Shown one piece after another: positions 14,331 through 25,168 of a DNA stretch of 64,000 bases. Below the pieces are notes generated by a model. The model was not told the DNA's origin. It made no database searches and worked only from the letters and a program-made list of their open reading frames with translations. The stretch lies in assembly GCF_900634625.1 (NCBI RefSeq), contig NC_041037.1:12129501-12193500 (forward strand), in the 5' to 3' direction. This stretch comes from Parambassis ranga. Lineage: Eukaryota; Chordata; Actinopteri; Ambassidae. The translations under genes were made by a program, and so were the position numbers. How positions within the stretch are numbered: position 1 is the stretch's first letter; every line of letters begins with the position of its first letter.

Positions 14331-14789
14331 ACTAATTGGAAAGTTTTGCGTTTAATCCAGATGTTTTAGGCGCACGACTCTGCTAGGGTCGTACGCAGCT
14401 GTTTTGTGAGACTTAAAGCTACGCTAAATTTAGCCTCGACTAAAGGATGGATTATTTGGACCTGTTACTGTGTTGCCTGCAGCCAAACTTCTCTCATTCT
14501 TCCTTCACATGAGGTGACCTAGATTGCAGCTATAATGTACCAGGAGTGGTGACAGGCCATTTTGTATGATACGCCCTTCATTCTTGCACTGACTGATGGC
14601 ATGTAGTTTGATCAACTGAGCACCGGCGTCCTTTTCTTCCCCCCACAGATTGGGACAGTGTGCAGATTCTGCAGACATGAAACTGACCTTTAACTCTTTT
14701 AACTTATGTATTTTCTTTGTGTTGCAGTGCCTCTGGAACCAACATTGTTGCCATTGATAATAAAATTGAGCAGGCAATGGTGAGTAATT

Positions 14790-14838
<49 letters not shown>

Positions 14839-15426
14839 TAAAGCAGGTGTTGATTTGCATGGAAAAGAAGCAACACAGTGCTGCTGAATTCAAGTAATGT
14901 AGATTAAAATGAATTTAGACTCTGTTTTAGCCTTGAGCTTCACTCTCCTGTCCATGTTTGCTGCAAGAACATGATAAATCAGCTTCTGTGTAACAGTGAC
15001 CCAGTAGCAGATCTCATGTCGTGCACTCTCCTCCCGCAGGACCTGGTGAAAAGCCATCTGATGTATGCAGTGCGCGAGGAGGTGGAGGTCTTAAAGGAGC
15101 AGATCAAGGAGCTGTATGAGAGAAACTCTGTGTTGGAGAGGGAGAATGCCGTGCTGAAATCTCTGGCCAACAGTGATCAGCTGTCTCAGCTGCCCGCCCA
15201 GTCGACCACCAGCTCTGCCGCCACGCCTCCCCAGCAAGGACTCAGCCAGCCTCCGCAGCAGGCGCAGCTGCCGGCGCAGCAGCCACTTCCAGTTCAGCCC
15301 CAGCCCCAGCCGCTGTCACACCCTCAACTCCAGCACCTCCCGAAACCCCAGCAGCTCCAGACTCAGCCTCAGCTTGATCCTGGCGCACAGCAACAACAAC
15401 TGCAACCCAACGTCACCTCCGCTTGA
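14218..15426 (+). CDS. tsc22d2: TSC22 domain family protein 2, short isoform (3 coding exons)
   Basis: Coding exons are 14218-14291, 14728-14779 and 15040-15426, joined by GT-AG introns that keep one frame of 170 residues. TSC22-family proteins are leucine-zipper regulators that form homo- or heterodimers and act in stress, osmotic and TGF-beta-linked signalling. Residues 25-42 (SASGTNIVAIDNKIEQAM) and the TSC box from residue 43 are near-invariant family sequence. Leucines at 60, 67, 74 and 81 form the zipper heptads. The tail is rich in Gln and Pro and ends QPNVTSA, closely resembling the TSC22D2 C-terminus as I recall it, which favours D2 over D1, D3 or D4. Residues 1-24 (starting MPCTFSYRPPGC) match no isoform I recognise; this exon was chosen because its donor joins exon 2 in frame. 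A long isoform with a large upstream exon would share exons 2 and 3. The gene is convergent with fyttd1. Confidence 0.85.
14793..14840. repeat. (TA)n microsatellite next to the tsc22d2 exon 2 donor
   Basis: An almost pure TA tract with a single C interruption starts 13 bases after the last base of exon 2. Confidence 0.95.
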
Positions 15427-15563
15427 AGTGCATCTGCCCTGCTTCATACAGGGCGGAAAAAAGAAGAGCTCTACGAATTATTATAATTAGTCTATGTGAA
15501 ATTTTAAAGAAGAAAAAAAAACTTTGTCTTCTTAGCCACCAGCTTGACCACAAAGTACAGTGC

Positions 15564-15581
15564 TTGTGTGTGTGTGTGTGT
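15564..15581. repeat. (GT)n microsatellite
   Basis: About nine GT dinucleotide repeats within the tsc22d2 3' UTR. Confidence 0.9.
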
Positions 15582-16925
15582 CTGAATGTGAGTGTGTCAG
15601 TGGGTTAGCGAACAAGCGAGACTGTGAATTGCTGTTGGAATGTAAGTGTATGCATCTGTACTGTGGGCCTTTCCAGTGTTAATGCAATCATGAAGAGAGA
15701 GACAGGGAAAGGGACAGAGGGACAGAGACAGCGTGTGAGTGTGGAGACTATTAGGAAAGGTTGGGGTGTTCCTGGATTTGTTGACTGGTGGAGAAGACAT
15801 CTTTTCTTGGACCAGGGCTGAGCCAAACCCACCTGCGACCTGACCTGCTCAGACTGTGGGAGTGTAAAGTGAGGGGGGGGTTTCGCCTCGTGCAAAGGAT
15901 GAGACGGAGATTGATTGTCAAAAGAGAGTGATTATTTTTTTAAATGAAATATTTGAGTGGGTAAAAGGGGGAATTTTTTTAGCCTTGCTGTTTCATGTTC
16001 TAAAGTAAGAAGTGGGAGAGAGTGATTATGATTTTTTTTTTTCTGGAGCGCCACAATGCTGCCGTTACTTTTACATCTTTTACCATCAAGTTCAACATCA
16101 ACTTTTGAGTTCTACTGTTAAGTGTTTTATTTATTACAGGGCTGCTATTTTCAGAATGAACAATTACGTGACGCCTGTTAAATAGCAGCCCAAGATCATC
16201 GGACTATTATTTTCTTTTACAGTGTTTGAACAGATTGGCTGCACTTCCCTGGCAAAAATGAGTCCTGACAGATGTTTAACACTAACTCAAGATTTTTACG
16301 CTGGAATGGCCAATTCATAACTCCAGTCAAGATCCAGTTTGAATGTACATTTTTTTATATAGTATAAAGTATTATGAGTGTTTGAAATGCGACTCTGCAC
16401 CTGGTGACATCAAATCTTACAGCAGAAAACAGTTGATAAAAATGAACCTCTGTTCATAGATGGATCAAAGTGGATTAGTATTGCCATACCCCCCTCCATA
16501 CTTCAATTTTTCTCTGTTGTTTTTCCCGAGGGGAGAAGCTGTGAAATCTTTCAACATACTTTGTAACCAAAGATGCAAAGCTGTGTAAATTGATTTATTG
16601 AAATGCACACGTATTTTTTTTTTGTTACTTCTTCCTTCACAGGATATTTTGTTGCTGTTCAGCATGTTCTGCATGATCTGTAATCTTCAAACCACTTTCT
16701 TACCTCATTTTTATTCAGCACTCTTATTGTAAGATAGTCTGTGAACAGTGTAAAATGGGGGAAGGGGGAAATGATGTGGAGCGGTGAGTCGACAGAGGAA
16801 AAAATAACCTAGTGTTACTGACACTAGTCACAGAAAAATGAAGTGAGCCATGTTTTGTTCATTTAAATGGTGTTTGAATTTCATATGCCAATAGTTTTGT
16901 TACATTGCAAATTTTAATGTATTTA

Positions 16926-16931
16926 AATAAA
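16926..16931 (+). promoter_or_regulatory. tsc22d2: Poly(A) signal of tsc22d2
   Basis: A canonical AATAAA in an A/T-rich context, about 1.5 kb after the tsc22d2 stop codon. It is the best candidate for the end of the transcript. Confidence 0.65.
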
Positions 16932-16949
16932 AGCAATATTCAGATTCCA

Positions 16950-17560
16950 TGATATGTCCACCTCCCTTTGTTAGGATGTTTATAGAAACCAGTTTATTCA
17001 TACAAAGACACTGTAAAATATTTTCGAGCTCTGTGAACATTTCTAACCTTTTTTTTTTACTGGTCAGTGGAAAAACCACCTTAAATGTGGGCTGATTTCT
17101 GGAAGCTCAAATTACTGTTTACAAAGTGAACACATCCTCTCACCCACACAGGATACAAAGCTACAGGGACAATGCTAGAAAAGTGAAACAAAACATTAAT
17201 ACCATTACATTAAAATGCTGTAAAGGGACGCTTCACACAAAAAGCATGTATATCAGCATGTATATCAAGTATATCTGTGACCCGACAAACTATTTATTCG
17301 TATTAACTGCTATGATGAGGATACTGACATTTTAAATTAGTGGCAGTATGACACAAAACGTGTCAAATCCTTCTTGACAGCGGTGTGTAATACCAGTCCC
17401 AAGTTTTGTTATATTGGAGGCAGAAATCGTCACTAAACACAATTTACACCATTAAAATAAGCAGAATATTTGCAGGCCACAGTAAAACTTATAAATATTT
17501 GATTTTGGGGTGAACTGTCTCTTTAACAGGGAAGTGTCTGTGTGCTAATAGTAACAAATC
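16950..17560. other. Spacer between convergent tsc22d2 and fyttd1
   Basis: Nothing coding was recognised. The 3' ends of the two convergent genes appear to lie about 600 bp apart. Confidence 0.5.
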
Positions 17561-17574
17561 ATTACAGACATTTT

Positions 17575-17580
17575 TTTATT
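17575..17580 (-). promoter_or_regulatory. fyttd1: Poly(A) signal of fyttd1
   Basis: TTTATT on the plus strand is AATAAA on the minus strand, about 400 bases downstream of the fyttd1 stop codon. Confidence 0.6.
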
Positions 17581-17986
17581 TCAGCAAAATTAAAAAAACA
17601 ATTTCCAAAAAAAAAGAAGAAAAAACACACACTACTCTCACAAACACAGCAGTGTTCTCTGAAATGAAGTACATCAAAGCATTGTCTTAATAACAGTGTT
17701 AACGTCCACACAGGAAGTTGTCTTCTTTTCTTTCCCAGTACAGAATATCCACAATACAAACAGCTCCGTACAATGATATGAACAATGAATGGGAACGTTA
17801 ACATATGCACACTTGAACAGCTGCGCATTACATTGTACTGTTCCCCTGCCTCCCATGTGTAAAAGTCAGTCAGTCAGTGGGTCAGACTTGCCCAATCCAG
17901 ACCTGGGGTCCACTGAGTGGGTCAAAGCAGGACAGAGAAGCTCTGCCTGTCCATCTCTCTCTGTCTCTTTCTTTATCCTTGCCAGG

Positions 17987-20966
17987 TTAACCCACGGTAA
18001 CAAATCTGTTCCCTTTGCTGCTGTGTGCTGTGGCAGTGCGCTGATCTTTCAGGATGCGGAATCGCTCATTCAAAGTCATCGATGTCTGCTGTGGAAAGAA
18101 ATACAAAACATTAACACACTGAACTGCGGGCATTGTGTTTCTGTATTCAACCACAGAGGAACTGAAAGTAGCCCACACTCACTGGTTTTCCAACACTGTT
18201 GATGTCAAACTGCAGAGGCACTCCTTTAGGTATTTTCTTCTCTTCTGTTTCCACCTTTAGAGGAACAGAACTGACAGCTGGGGGGTGTAGTGTCCAAGCT
18301 GTGGGAGGCCTACAAACAAGCAATATTTCACATTTTACCACTTTATGATGACTAAAATCAATGTGCACTGTTATAGCAGTGATGACAACTCACTCAGGCT
18401 GAGTCCTGGCAGTTGGGTTGTCAATTGAAACAGTCAAGATTCTGCTGGCGGTTGTTGATGGGTGCCACCTGGTGGACAAACAGATAAGGTGTCTGACATT
18501 AACGCACACATGACAGACAGTGACCCTGAAAAACCAAACAATGGCCCTCTTTCCCTTCCAAATGATTCACATCCTCGGTGCAAGTTCCTCTTCCTCACAC
18601 ATACAATAGTGCAACACAGCACAATTAGTCAGCTGAACATCTAGATCCAAAATAGACTGAGAGGAATACCTACTGGCGTGTTTTGACAGGAGTCGAAGTG
18701 TTTAGCTTCTGCACCTGGGCTTGTACCTGCAAAGGAAGAGAAAAATACAATGAGAGCTGAGTGAAAGGTCTTAAGTGCACAGATAAACTGGTTTGAAAGA
18801 TTTTATTTACAATCACACTCTGAGATACATGCATTGACATCAACTACCTTGAGTCCCCGGTGAAAAAGAAACGTGGCCTGGCGTGCTTCTCTCTGAGTCT
18901 GCTGGACAGGTGGCAGTGGCCTGCACAAATATAATACTGCTGAGTAAATGATGGCGGTCCATCAAAATATACCCTGTGCTTGACTGTCAACCAAGAAATC
19001 TAGTTTGCTTGACTAAAGGTAAGCCTGGAATCAAAACCAAACAGCTACACTGTCCTTGTTGGTAAACTACAGTAGTGTGTGATATACCAGAATAATAAAA
19101 ATAAATGTTTACCGTCGTCGCAGCTTAAAAGGTCTCCTTCCTGCTGCTGCATTTTGGCCTCTCTGTGGATCAGGCTGCCTGTATGACCACCTCTGTACCT
19201 CTGGCTTCCTGTACTGGGCTTCTGTACGCTGAATGAAGGGCTGTGCTTTTTGTCTTGTTTTCTGCAGAGAGACATAAAAGAGAAGGTTTTATGTAACAAA
19301 TAATAACAAATTTACCCAAAATCCAAAATTTGGAAAAGCTGGACTGCTTCTAAAAATAAATAGAAAGAGAGGACATCTATTAGGACATAAAATATGCTTA
19401 AGAATATTTAAAATCTGCAAGTGTCTTTAGATGAGGACAAACAATGCTAATGCAAAACTACAAGTGCACTTAGAAGGTGTTATTGTTTGGTCACACATGC
19501 TATATTTCTCTGTGCAAAAAGTCAAGCTTGACTTACTATGTCTTAATATAAAAACAACAAAGGAAACGTATGCATCTAAGCACAGCTTTAAAAATAGTTC
19601 ACTTAGGTTTGACAGAAAAAGCATCCGATGCTGTGGTAACCTGGCAGATTAAGCTTCAAATCATCACTAAAATTCTGAGTTTAGACTTAAATATGATAAT
19701 CTGACCACTCTCAAATTATAGGAAAGAAATTTGAAAAAACATTTCTAAGATTATCCAGAGCAGACAGCAGCAGGAGCAGCAAGTTTGTGGTTTCAACTTC
19801 TGACGTCTGTTGTTATAGTGACAGGAAGCAGAGAAATCTCTGCCGTCAGATCCAGGGTATCCTGGCAGACATGGTAAAAACAAAATACTAAGTTGATCCA
19901 ACCTTTGATCACTGCTAGCACCAATGAATGAGGTTTTATGATCACATGATGTCACATACACTGTTGCTTCTGCTTCTTCTTAATTCATTTTTAAAAAAAG
20001 GGGGGGGGACCATTTTAAAAGCCTAATTTTAACAAGGGCTGTGACTTCGTTTTCAAGAGACAGTATTAAGGCAAAAAACACATTAACTACTCTTATTGAA
20101 GACAGATGAGTTGGTGGGATATTCTAACATCGCTTTATGAATCTGTAAATCCGTAAGTTGGAGATTTCTTTGAGTTATATGTATTTCCTTAACATGTTTT
20201 GATTTCTGGTAAACATTATTATCCAGATATCATCACAAGCTCTTGAGCAAATGTCCATGAAATAGACAAGACCCCATTAGTGTATAAGGCCAGAATCTGA
20301 AGCCATTATCAGCAGTAAACAGACCTGTGCCTGCAGTGCAGGCTGTTCTCATTACCTGGTTGGTTCCTGCTCTATTGAGTGTCCCCCCGGCTCTTTTGAG
20401 TAGGGCAGCTGACCTCCTGGATGCCAGCCCTGTGATAACCCCTTGACCCCGTCGTCGACCCATTAGAGGAGGAACTCTTCGGTTTCTAAATTTAGGTACT
20501 CCTCCTCGGGACACGCCACCTCCTGGTAAGCATTATATCAGTGTCATTATGTGCAATGTGGTAGTTCATTTAAAAAACATCAACATAGAGACCGCACACA
20601 CCTCTTGGAGCAGGTCCTGCCGTCCTCGGTGAAACCCCCTTTCCTTGGGTAAAACGGCCTTTCATCTTGACTCTGTTCACATTAGCCTGTCTCCTTTTGA
20701 ACTGTTGCTCTCTTTTGTTCAAACGGATGATGTCATCTGTTAAAATATTGCATGAGTGATTATCAACTGTGGCGCCGGAGTGTTTACAGGACTGTTTCTC
20801 TAGCCGAGCTAGCAACATCCCACCAGCTAGCAGCTAGCATTAGCTAGTACTCTATTTTAATACCGTAGATAAAACAGCCGTTGAGGACCTTACCTAGTGA
20901 CATGTCGACTTTATCGGGGACCGCAGACCTCTTCCCCCGAGCTGCTGTGAAATCACCTTTGTTCAT
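17987..20966 (-). CDS. fyttd1: UAP56-interacting factor (forty-two-three domain-containing protein 1), 9 coding exons
   Basis: Coding exons from the start are 20894-20966, 20602-20736, 20356-20522, 19113-19261, 18848-18920, 18674-18726, 18394-18468, 18183-18309 and 17987-18088. All introns are GT-AG. The spliced product is 317 residues, essentially the length I recall for human UIF. UIF is a nuclear mRNA-export adaptor that binds the helicase UAP56/DDX39 and hands mRNP to NXF1. Residues 19-31 (KVDMSLDDIIRLN) are the UAP56-binding motif. An Arg/Lys-rich region follows (GRRRGQGVITGLASRRSAAL), then RQATFLFHRGLKVQAQ, and the conserved C-terminus is PKGVPLQFDINSVGK then MTLNERFRILKDQR and RFVTVG. 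Nothing is truncated. The gene is divergent from the photolyase gene and shares its promoter region; a decayed copy of exon 1 lies in photolyase intron 4. Confidence 0.96.
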
Positions 20967-21114
20967 AATTTAAACTACGACACACAGTAGCGGGTGCAAA
21001 CAGATAAAGCAGCAGCAGGTAGCAGCCGTGCTAACCGTTCGTCCCGTTTTAGGTCTACGCTACAACACACAACCTCCCATGAACGTAAACAGCGCCGCGC
21101 AACACCTCAGAGGT

Positions 21115-21134
21115 GCATTATGGGACATGTAGTT
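21115..21134 (-). promoter_or_regulatory. ZNF143/THAP11 (SBS-type) element
   Basis: GCATTATGGGACATGTAGTT is the reverse complement of the ACTACAnnTCCCA-type SBS motif bound by ZNF143 and THAP11. The motif is common in bidirectional housekeeping promoters, which fits its place between two divergent genes. The core TGGGAnnTGTAGT is intact. Confidence 0.65.
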
Positions 21135-21154
21135 CTATTTAATGAAAACACAAC

Positions 21155-21164
21155 GTTACGAAAC
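21155..21164 (+). promoter_or_regulatory. D-box-like PAR-bZIP site
   Basis: GTTACGAAAC differs at one position from the D-box consensus RTTAYGTAAY. D-boxes drive light induction of photolyase and clock genes in fish. The single mismatch makes this a weak call. Confidence 0.3.
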
Positions 21165-21631
21165 CTGAAATGCAGCGTGGTCAACTGGTTGTGTAAAGAG
21201 TGTCTGACTGGCTTTTACAACATCTGCTGTCTGACTGCCGTCGTTTGGTTTCCTAGTTTCTTATCAGCGTCAGTGTTCAGTTAAGGTTTTACTCTTTGTA
21301 TGCTGCACTGCATCAGGAAGAGGTGTGTATTTGTATTTGCAGGTTTGAATGAAGAGCTTCCCCCGTGTCGTCGTGTTAGAAATTGGTTTAGTCACATTTT
21401 GTGTTGTGTTTGTGTTGTTAGTTGCTTTTTTTCATTCACGTCCCTCTGTATCGTTTATTTTTCAGTTCTGCTGTAACCTCTGTTTCATTTTCTCGAGTTA
21501 AAAAGTTTCTGGAGCTAAATGTGTTCTCACACTTTGTTATTGTGGCTTCCTGCAGCGCATCTTTTTATTTTGCATCAAGGCCCAGTCCAGTTCTCTTCCT
21601 CCTGAGCAGCTCAGTCACCAGTAAAACCACC

Positions 21632-24600
21632 ATGTCTGCCAAAAAACGCAAGTCTGCTGTGTCTGCTGCACCTGGTAAAGAGCCCAGTGCCAAGCAGCAG
21701 AAGGTGGAGGAGGAGGAGAAGAAGGAGAGAGTGGAGGGCTGGCTGCTGAGCCTTGTGGAGAAGCAGAGGTCAGAGAAGAAGGAGATGAAATTCAATAACA
21801 ACCGCCTGAATTTTATATCTGATACTGTCAAGATAAAGCAGGGCTCCGAGGGAGTCCTGTACTGGATGTTAAGGGACCACAGAGTACAAGGTAAACACCA
21901 TACACTGCCATGACACACCTCTTCTGTTGTGCCTGCGTCGCTCCTCTAAGGAAACATGTGTATTTGCTGTTTATGTTTTAGACAACTGGGCACTGATCCA
22001 CGCCCAGCAGCTTGCTGTGCAGGAGAACCTTCCTCTGCATGTCTGTGTCTGCATGGTGGTGCCAAAATCCAAGCTGTCCACTCTGAGGCATTACAGCTTC
22101 ATGCTGAAGGGTCTGAAAGAAGTCGCCAAGGTATGAGCTTCATGATTTCTATAATCATTTAATGTATTTGACTGAAAAGAAAATTCATGACAGGGTGTCT
22201 GTGGTGATGTTACCACTCAAAATCACATAACACACAGAGTTGCACGATGAGTGTCCATCACATGGAATCTTATTACGTCGACCTATGATTTCAGTGGATC
22301 CTGCACCACAGTGGAAACACAGGCTAGCATTAGATGTGAGGTTGAAGGATTAGGGATAAAGGTACACAAGTCATGTGTGTAGTCATAAAATGTCATTTAA
22401 TGTATGTGATCAGGTCACTTGAACAAATGGACAAGACAAGGATTAAATTTGCTTCCCTGTCTCTACCACACAGGAATGTGAACACTTGAACATTCAGTTC
22501 CACTTGCTGCATGGTGAAGCAGGGGACGTCCTCCCTGGCTTTGTGTCTGACCGTGGCCTTGGGGCTGTGGTGACGGACTTCTCCCCCCTCAGAGAGCCAC
22601 TCCAGTGGTTGGAGGATGTCAAAAAGAGACTTCCAAAAGACATCCCCATCATACAGGTAAGTACTCCTTCTCATTCTCAGGGTGTGTTGATTTGTTTACT
22701 TTACATGACTTTTCTGTAATAAAGATAAAACAGTGACTAATCTCAATTTCATTGTATGTGTATGTGTCTTTATATATGCTGTCAGCATGTCCTCATGATG
22801 GCCTAATCTTCCTATATAGGTTGATGCCCATAATATTGTTCCCTGCTGGGTAGCATCACCTAAACTTGAGTACAGTGCCAGGACAATCAGAGGAAAAATC
22901 ACTAAGCTTCTGCCGGAGTTCCTCACTGATTTTCCTCTGGTAGAGAAACACCCATGCACTGCTACAAGAACTGCCAAAGTAAGTGCTGCCATAGTGATGC
23001 TGCATCTTTTCACATTTATTTCACAGCTACAATAAGTTTGCACAAACATTGATTGAAAGGACAATTTTTCTGATGTCTTTATTGGATTGTTTTTTTAAAT
23101 ATAATATATAAAACAAAGCTGCTGCTGCTGAGCTCATTGTCAGACTGCTGCAAGAAACGTTAACTTTTAACCTCTCATCTTTATATATTGATGAGTTAAT
23201 ATAAACAGTGGACTTTTTTTGACTCGTTCAGAAGTTTTTTAACATTTTATTCCATGCATCTTTTATCAAAGCTGCAGCCAGGGGTGAGTGCTGCTGCAGT
23301 GTTATCTGGGACCACTGGCCTCTTTTCCCGAGCTGCTGTGAAAACACACTTAAAACTGCAACAAGCAATTCTAAGTGCAAACAGAAAACACTGCGGCAGC
23401 CAACAGCCGTGCCAGCTGTTCGACACAACCTCACAACAAAGCAGAAGGTGCTCTACACACCCCATAAAGACTAACATGAAGTTAATTTAAGGAAATACAT
23501 TATGTCATGAAGCCTTAGCAGCAGTGTGGACATGTAACTGGTTGTACTGCGAGTGTCTCTGATTCGCCTTCTTATCCATTCACATAAAGAGAAAAGAAGC
23601 GGTTGTGGCAGAGTTTGGAGTCAGACTTCTGCTGGAAACCTTAACTTCTAACCTTCAGGTGTCTCCTCTGCACATTACATATTGATGAGTTAATATAAAC
23701 AGTTGACTTTTTTTGACTTGTCCAAAAGTTGGATGTTTTCCTCCCTGCATTTTTTATTAAGACTGCAGGGGTGAGTGCTGCTGCAGTGTAGAGATTGATA
23801 TGCCATTCACAGGTTGGAGCCTCTGATATTGTGAGCTCAGAACGTTCTCCATTGCTTTTGAAGTTGGCAGATCACTGTAACACCACAGTGTGTGTGTTGC
23901 AGCTCACCACTGTCAGCGTGTGACCTCTGTTGAGTTTTTCTCTGCTCTCTCTCTTCTTTACCTCACAGCTGGTGGACTGGGACGAAACCCTGGCCTCCCT
24001 GAAGGTTGACAAAACAGTAGGAGAGACCGAGTGGGCAAAACCTGGCACCAAAGCAGGGCTGGCCATGTTGGAGTCTTTCATCGATGTGCGCCTTAAAATT
24101 TTTGGCGCCCAGAGAAATGACCCAAATGCTCATGCTCTCAGCCAGCTTTCCCCATGGATCCGCTTTGGTCAGTAGTGTCATGAAGAGTGGGCATGAAAAC
24201 AACACAGAATATTTGTAAAATTCTTCAGTGATTGTGTGTAAGGTCTTATAAACCCAGTTATCATCTCCTTCCTTCCATCAGGCCACATTTCAGCCCAGCG
24301 TGTGGCGCTGCAGGTTCGCCAAAGTGGGAAAAACGCAGCCGAGTCTGTCGCTCCCTTCATTGAGGAGCTGGTGGTGCGCAGGGAGCTGACTGACAACTTC
24401 TGCTTCTACAATAAGAAATATGACAGTGTAGAAGGTCAGTGGAGATCTCTTTAACATTACAGCCAGTTCACTCAGTCATTCAGACGAGGCGCCTCCTCAC
24501 AGATCACAGTTTTAAAGGTAGTTGTATTACGCGTGGCTTCCAGGTGCGTCTGAGTGGGCTCGGAAAACTTTAAAAGATCACTCCGAAGATAAGAGGGCTT

Positions 24601-25168
24601 ATCTCTACACACGTGAGCAGCTGGAGAAAGCAGAAACACATGACAAGTTGTGGAACGCAGCTCAGGTAACATAAACACATCAGGCCTCACTGCATCCTCT
24701 TTACACTCCTAAATTATTTAATTATATGTATTCATTAGCCCATGTTCTTACTGCATTAGTACCAGATGGTCAGTGAGGGGAAGATGCATGGTTTCCTGAG
24801 GATGTACTGGGCCAAGAAGATCCTGGAGTGGACGTCTTCTCCAGAGGAGGCGCTCTCCATTGCCCTGTACCTGAATGATCGCTATGAGCTAGACGGTCAG
24901 GACCCCAACGGCTTTGTCGGTAAGGACGTTGATGAAATTCGACTCGTGTTGCTCTGTAACTCAGCTCCGCTCTTTGTGTGTGTTCACGTCATTGTCCCTG
25001 CTGTGTTTCTGTCCTGTAGGTTGCATGTGGTCCATTTGTGGCATCCATGACCAGGGCTGGCCAGAGAGGCCTGTTTTTGGGAAAATCCGGTACATGAACT
25101 ACAAAGGCTGCCTTCGGAAGTTTAATGTAGCCCAGTTTGAGAAACAGTACAGTCCAAAAAACCTTTGA
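21632..25168 (+). CDS. cpdp: CPD photolyase, class II deoxyribodipyrimidine photo-lyase (9 coding exons)
   Basis: Coding exons are 21632-21890, 21982-22130, 22474-22656, 22820-22978, 23969-24167, 24282-24434, 24544-24665, 24760-24919 and 25020-25168. All introns are GT-AG; the product is 510 residues, a normal class II length. The enzyme uses blue light and FAD to split cyclobutane pyrimidine dimers in DNA. A Lys-rich N-terminus (KKRK, KQQKVEEEEKK) may be a nuclear signal. The antenna (Rossmann) domain starts near residue 75 (VLYWMLRDHRVQDNWAL). The FAD domain follows, with WIRFGHISAQRVAL near residue 313, HGFLRMYWAKKILEW at 418-432, and the class II signature ALYLNDRYELDGQDPNG then WSICGIHDQGWPERPVFGKI. 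Start chosen at the ATG with A at -3 (ACCACC context); an in-frame ATG at 21,422 would add 70 residues. It is also known as phr. Class II photolyases are lost in placental mammals but kept in fish. Confidence 0.97.
23139..23788. repeat. Direct repeats flanking a copy of the fyttd1/photolyase promoter, in photolyase intron 4
   Basis: Two copies of a sequence of about 165 bp lie in direct orientation at 23139-23301 and 23620-23788. Shared blocks include ATTGATGAGTTAATATAAAC, GACTTTTTTTGACT and GGGGTGAGTGCTGCTGCAGT. Between them, from about 23,302, lies sequence resembling 20,911-21,215. The arrangement is either a partial tandem duplication of a unit of about 490 bp or a segment inserted between repeats. 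Confidence 0.75.
23301..23560 (-). pseudogene. Decayed copy of fyttd1 exon 1 and divergent promoter
   Basis: The minus strand at 23,301-23,343 reads FTAAREKRPVVPD, against FTAARGKRSAVPD in real fyttd1 exon 1 (10 of 13 identical), including an identical 15-base run TTCACAGCAGCTCGG. Similarity continues on the upstream (promoter) side: GTGCAAACAG is shared, as are CAGCCGTGC and AACTGGTTGT, in the same order as at 20,990-21,190. The start ATG, the splice donor and the ZNF143-type core are not conserved, so I treat it as a relic. It is spliced out as part of photolyase intron 4. Confidence 0.7.

Larger units (their letters stand above)
15427..16950 (+). other. tsc22d2: 3' UTR of tsc22d2
   Basis: About 1.5 kb of non-coding sequence runs from the stop codon to an AATAAA signal. 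It contains a GT microsatellite (15564-15581) and several T- and A-rich runs. No other gene is seen. The extent is inferred from the poly(A) signal. Confidence 0.65.
20911..21630. promoter_or_regulatory. Divergent promoter shared by fyttd1 (-) and CPD photolyase (+)
   Basis: The two start codons (fyttd1 at 20,966, photolyase at 21,632) face away from each other across 665 bp. The proximal half is CpG-containing and lacks an obvious TATA box. It holds a ZNF143/THAP11-type element at 21115-21134 and a D-box-like bZIP site at 21155-21164. A possible 5'-UTR splice acceptor (TTCCTGCAG) ends at 21,555, upstream of the photolyase start. Confidence 0.7.

Noticed and set aside
14505..14876. Minus-strand 123-codon open frame
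   Set aside because: Contains a YIYIYI run from the TA microsatellite and overlaps tsc22d2 exon 2 on the opposite strand.
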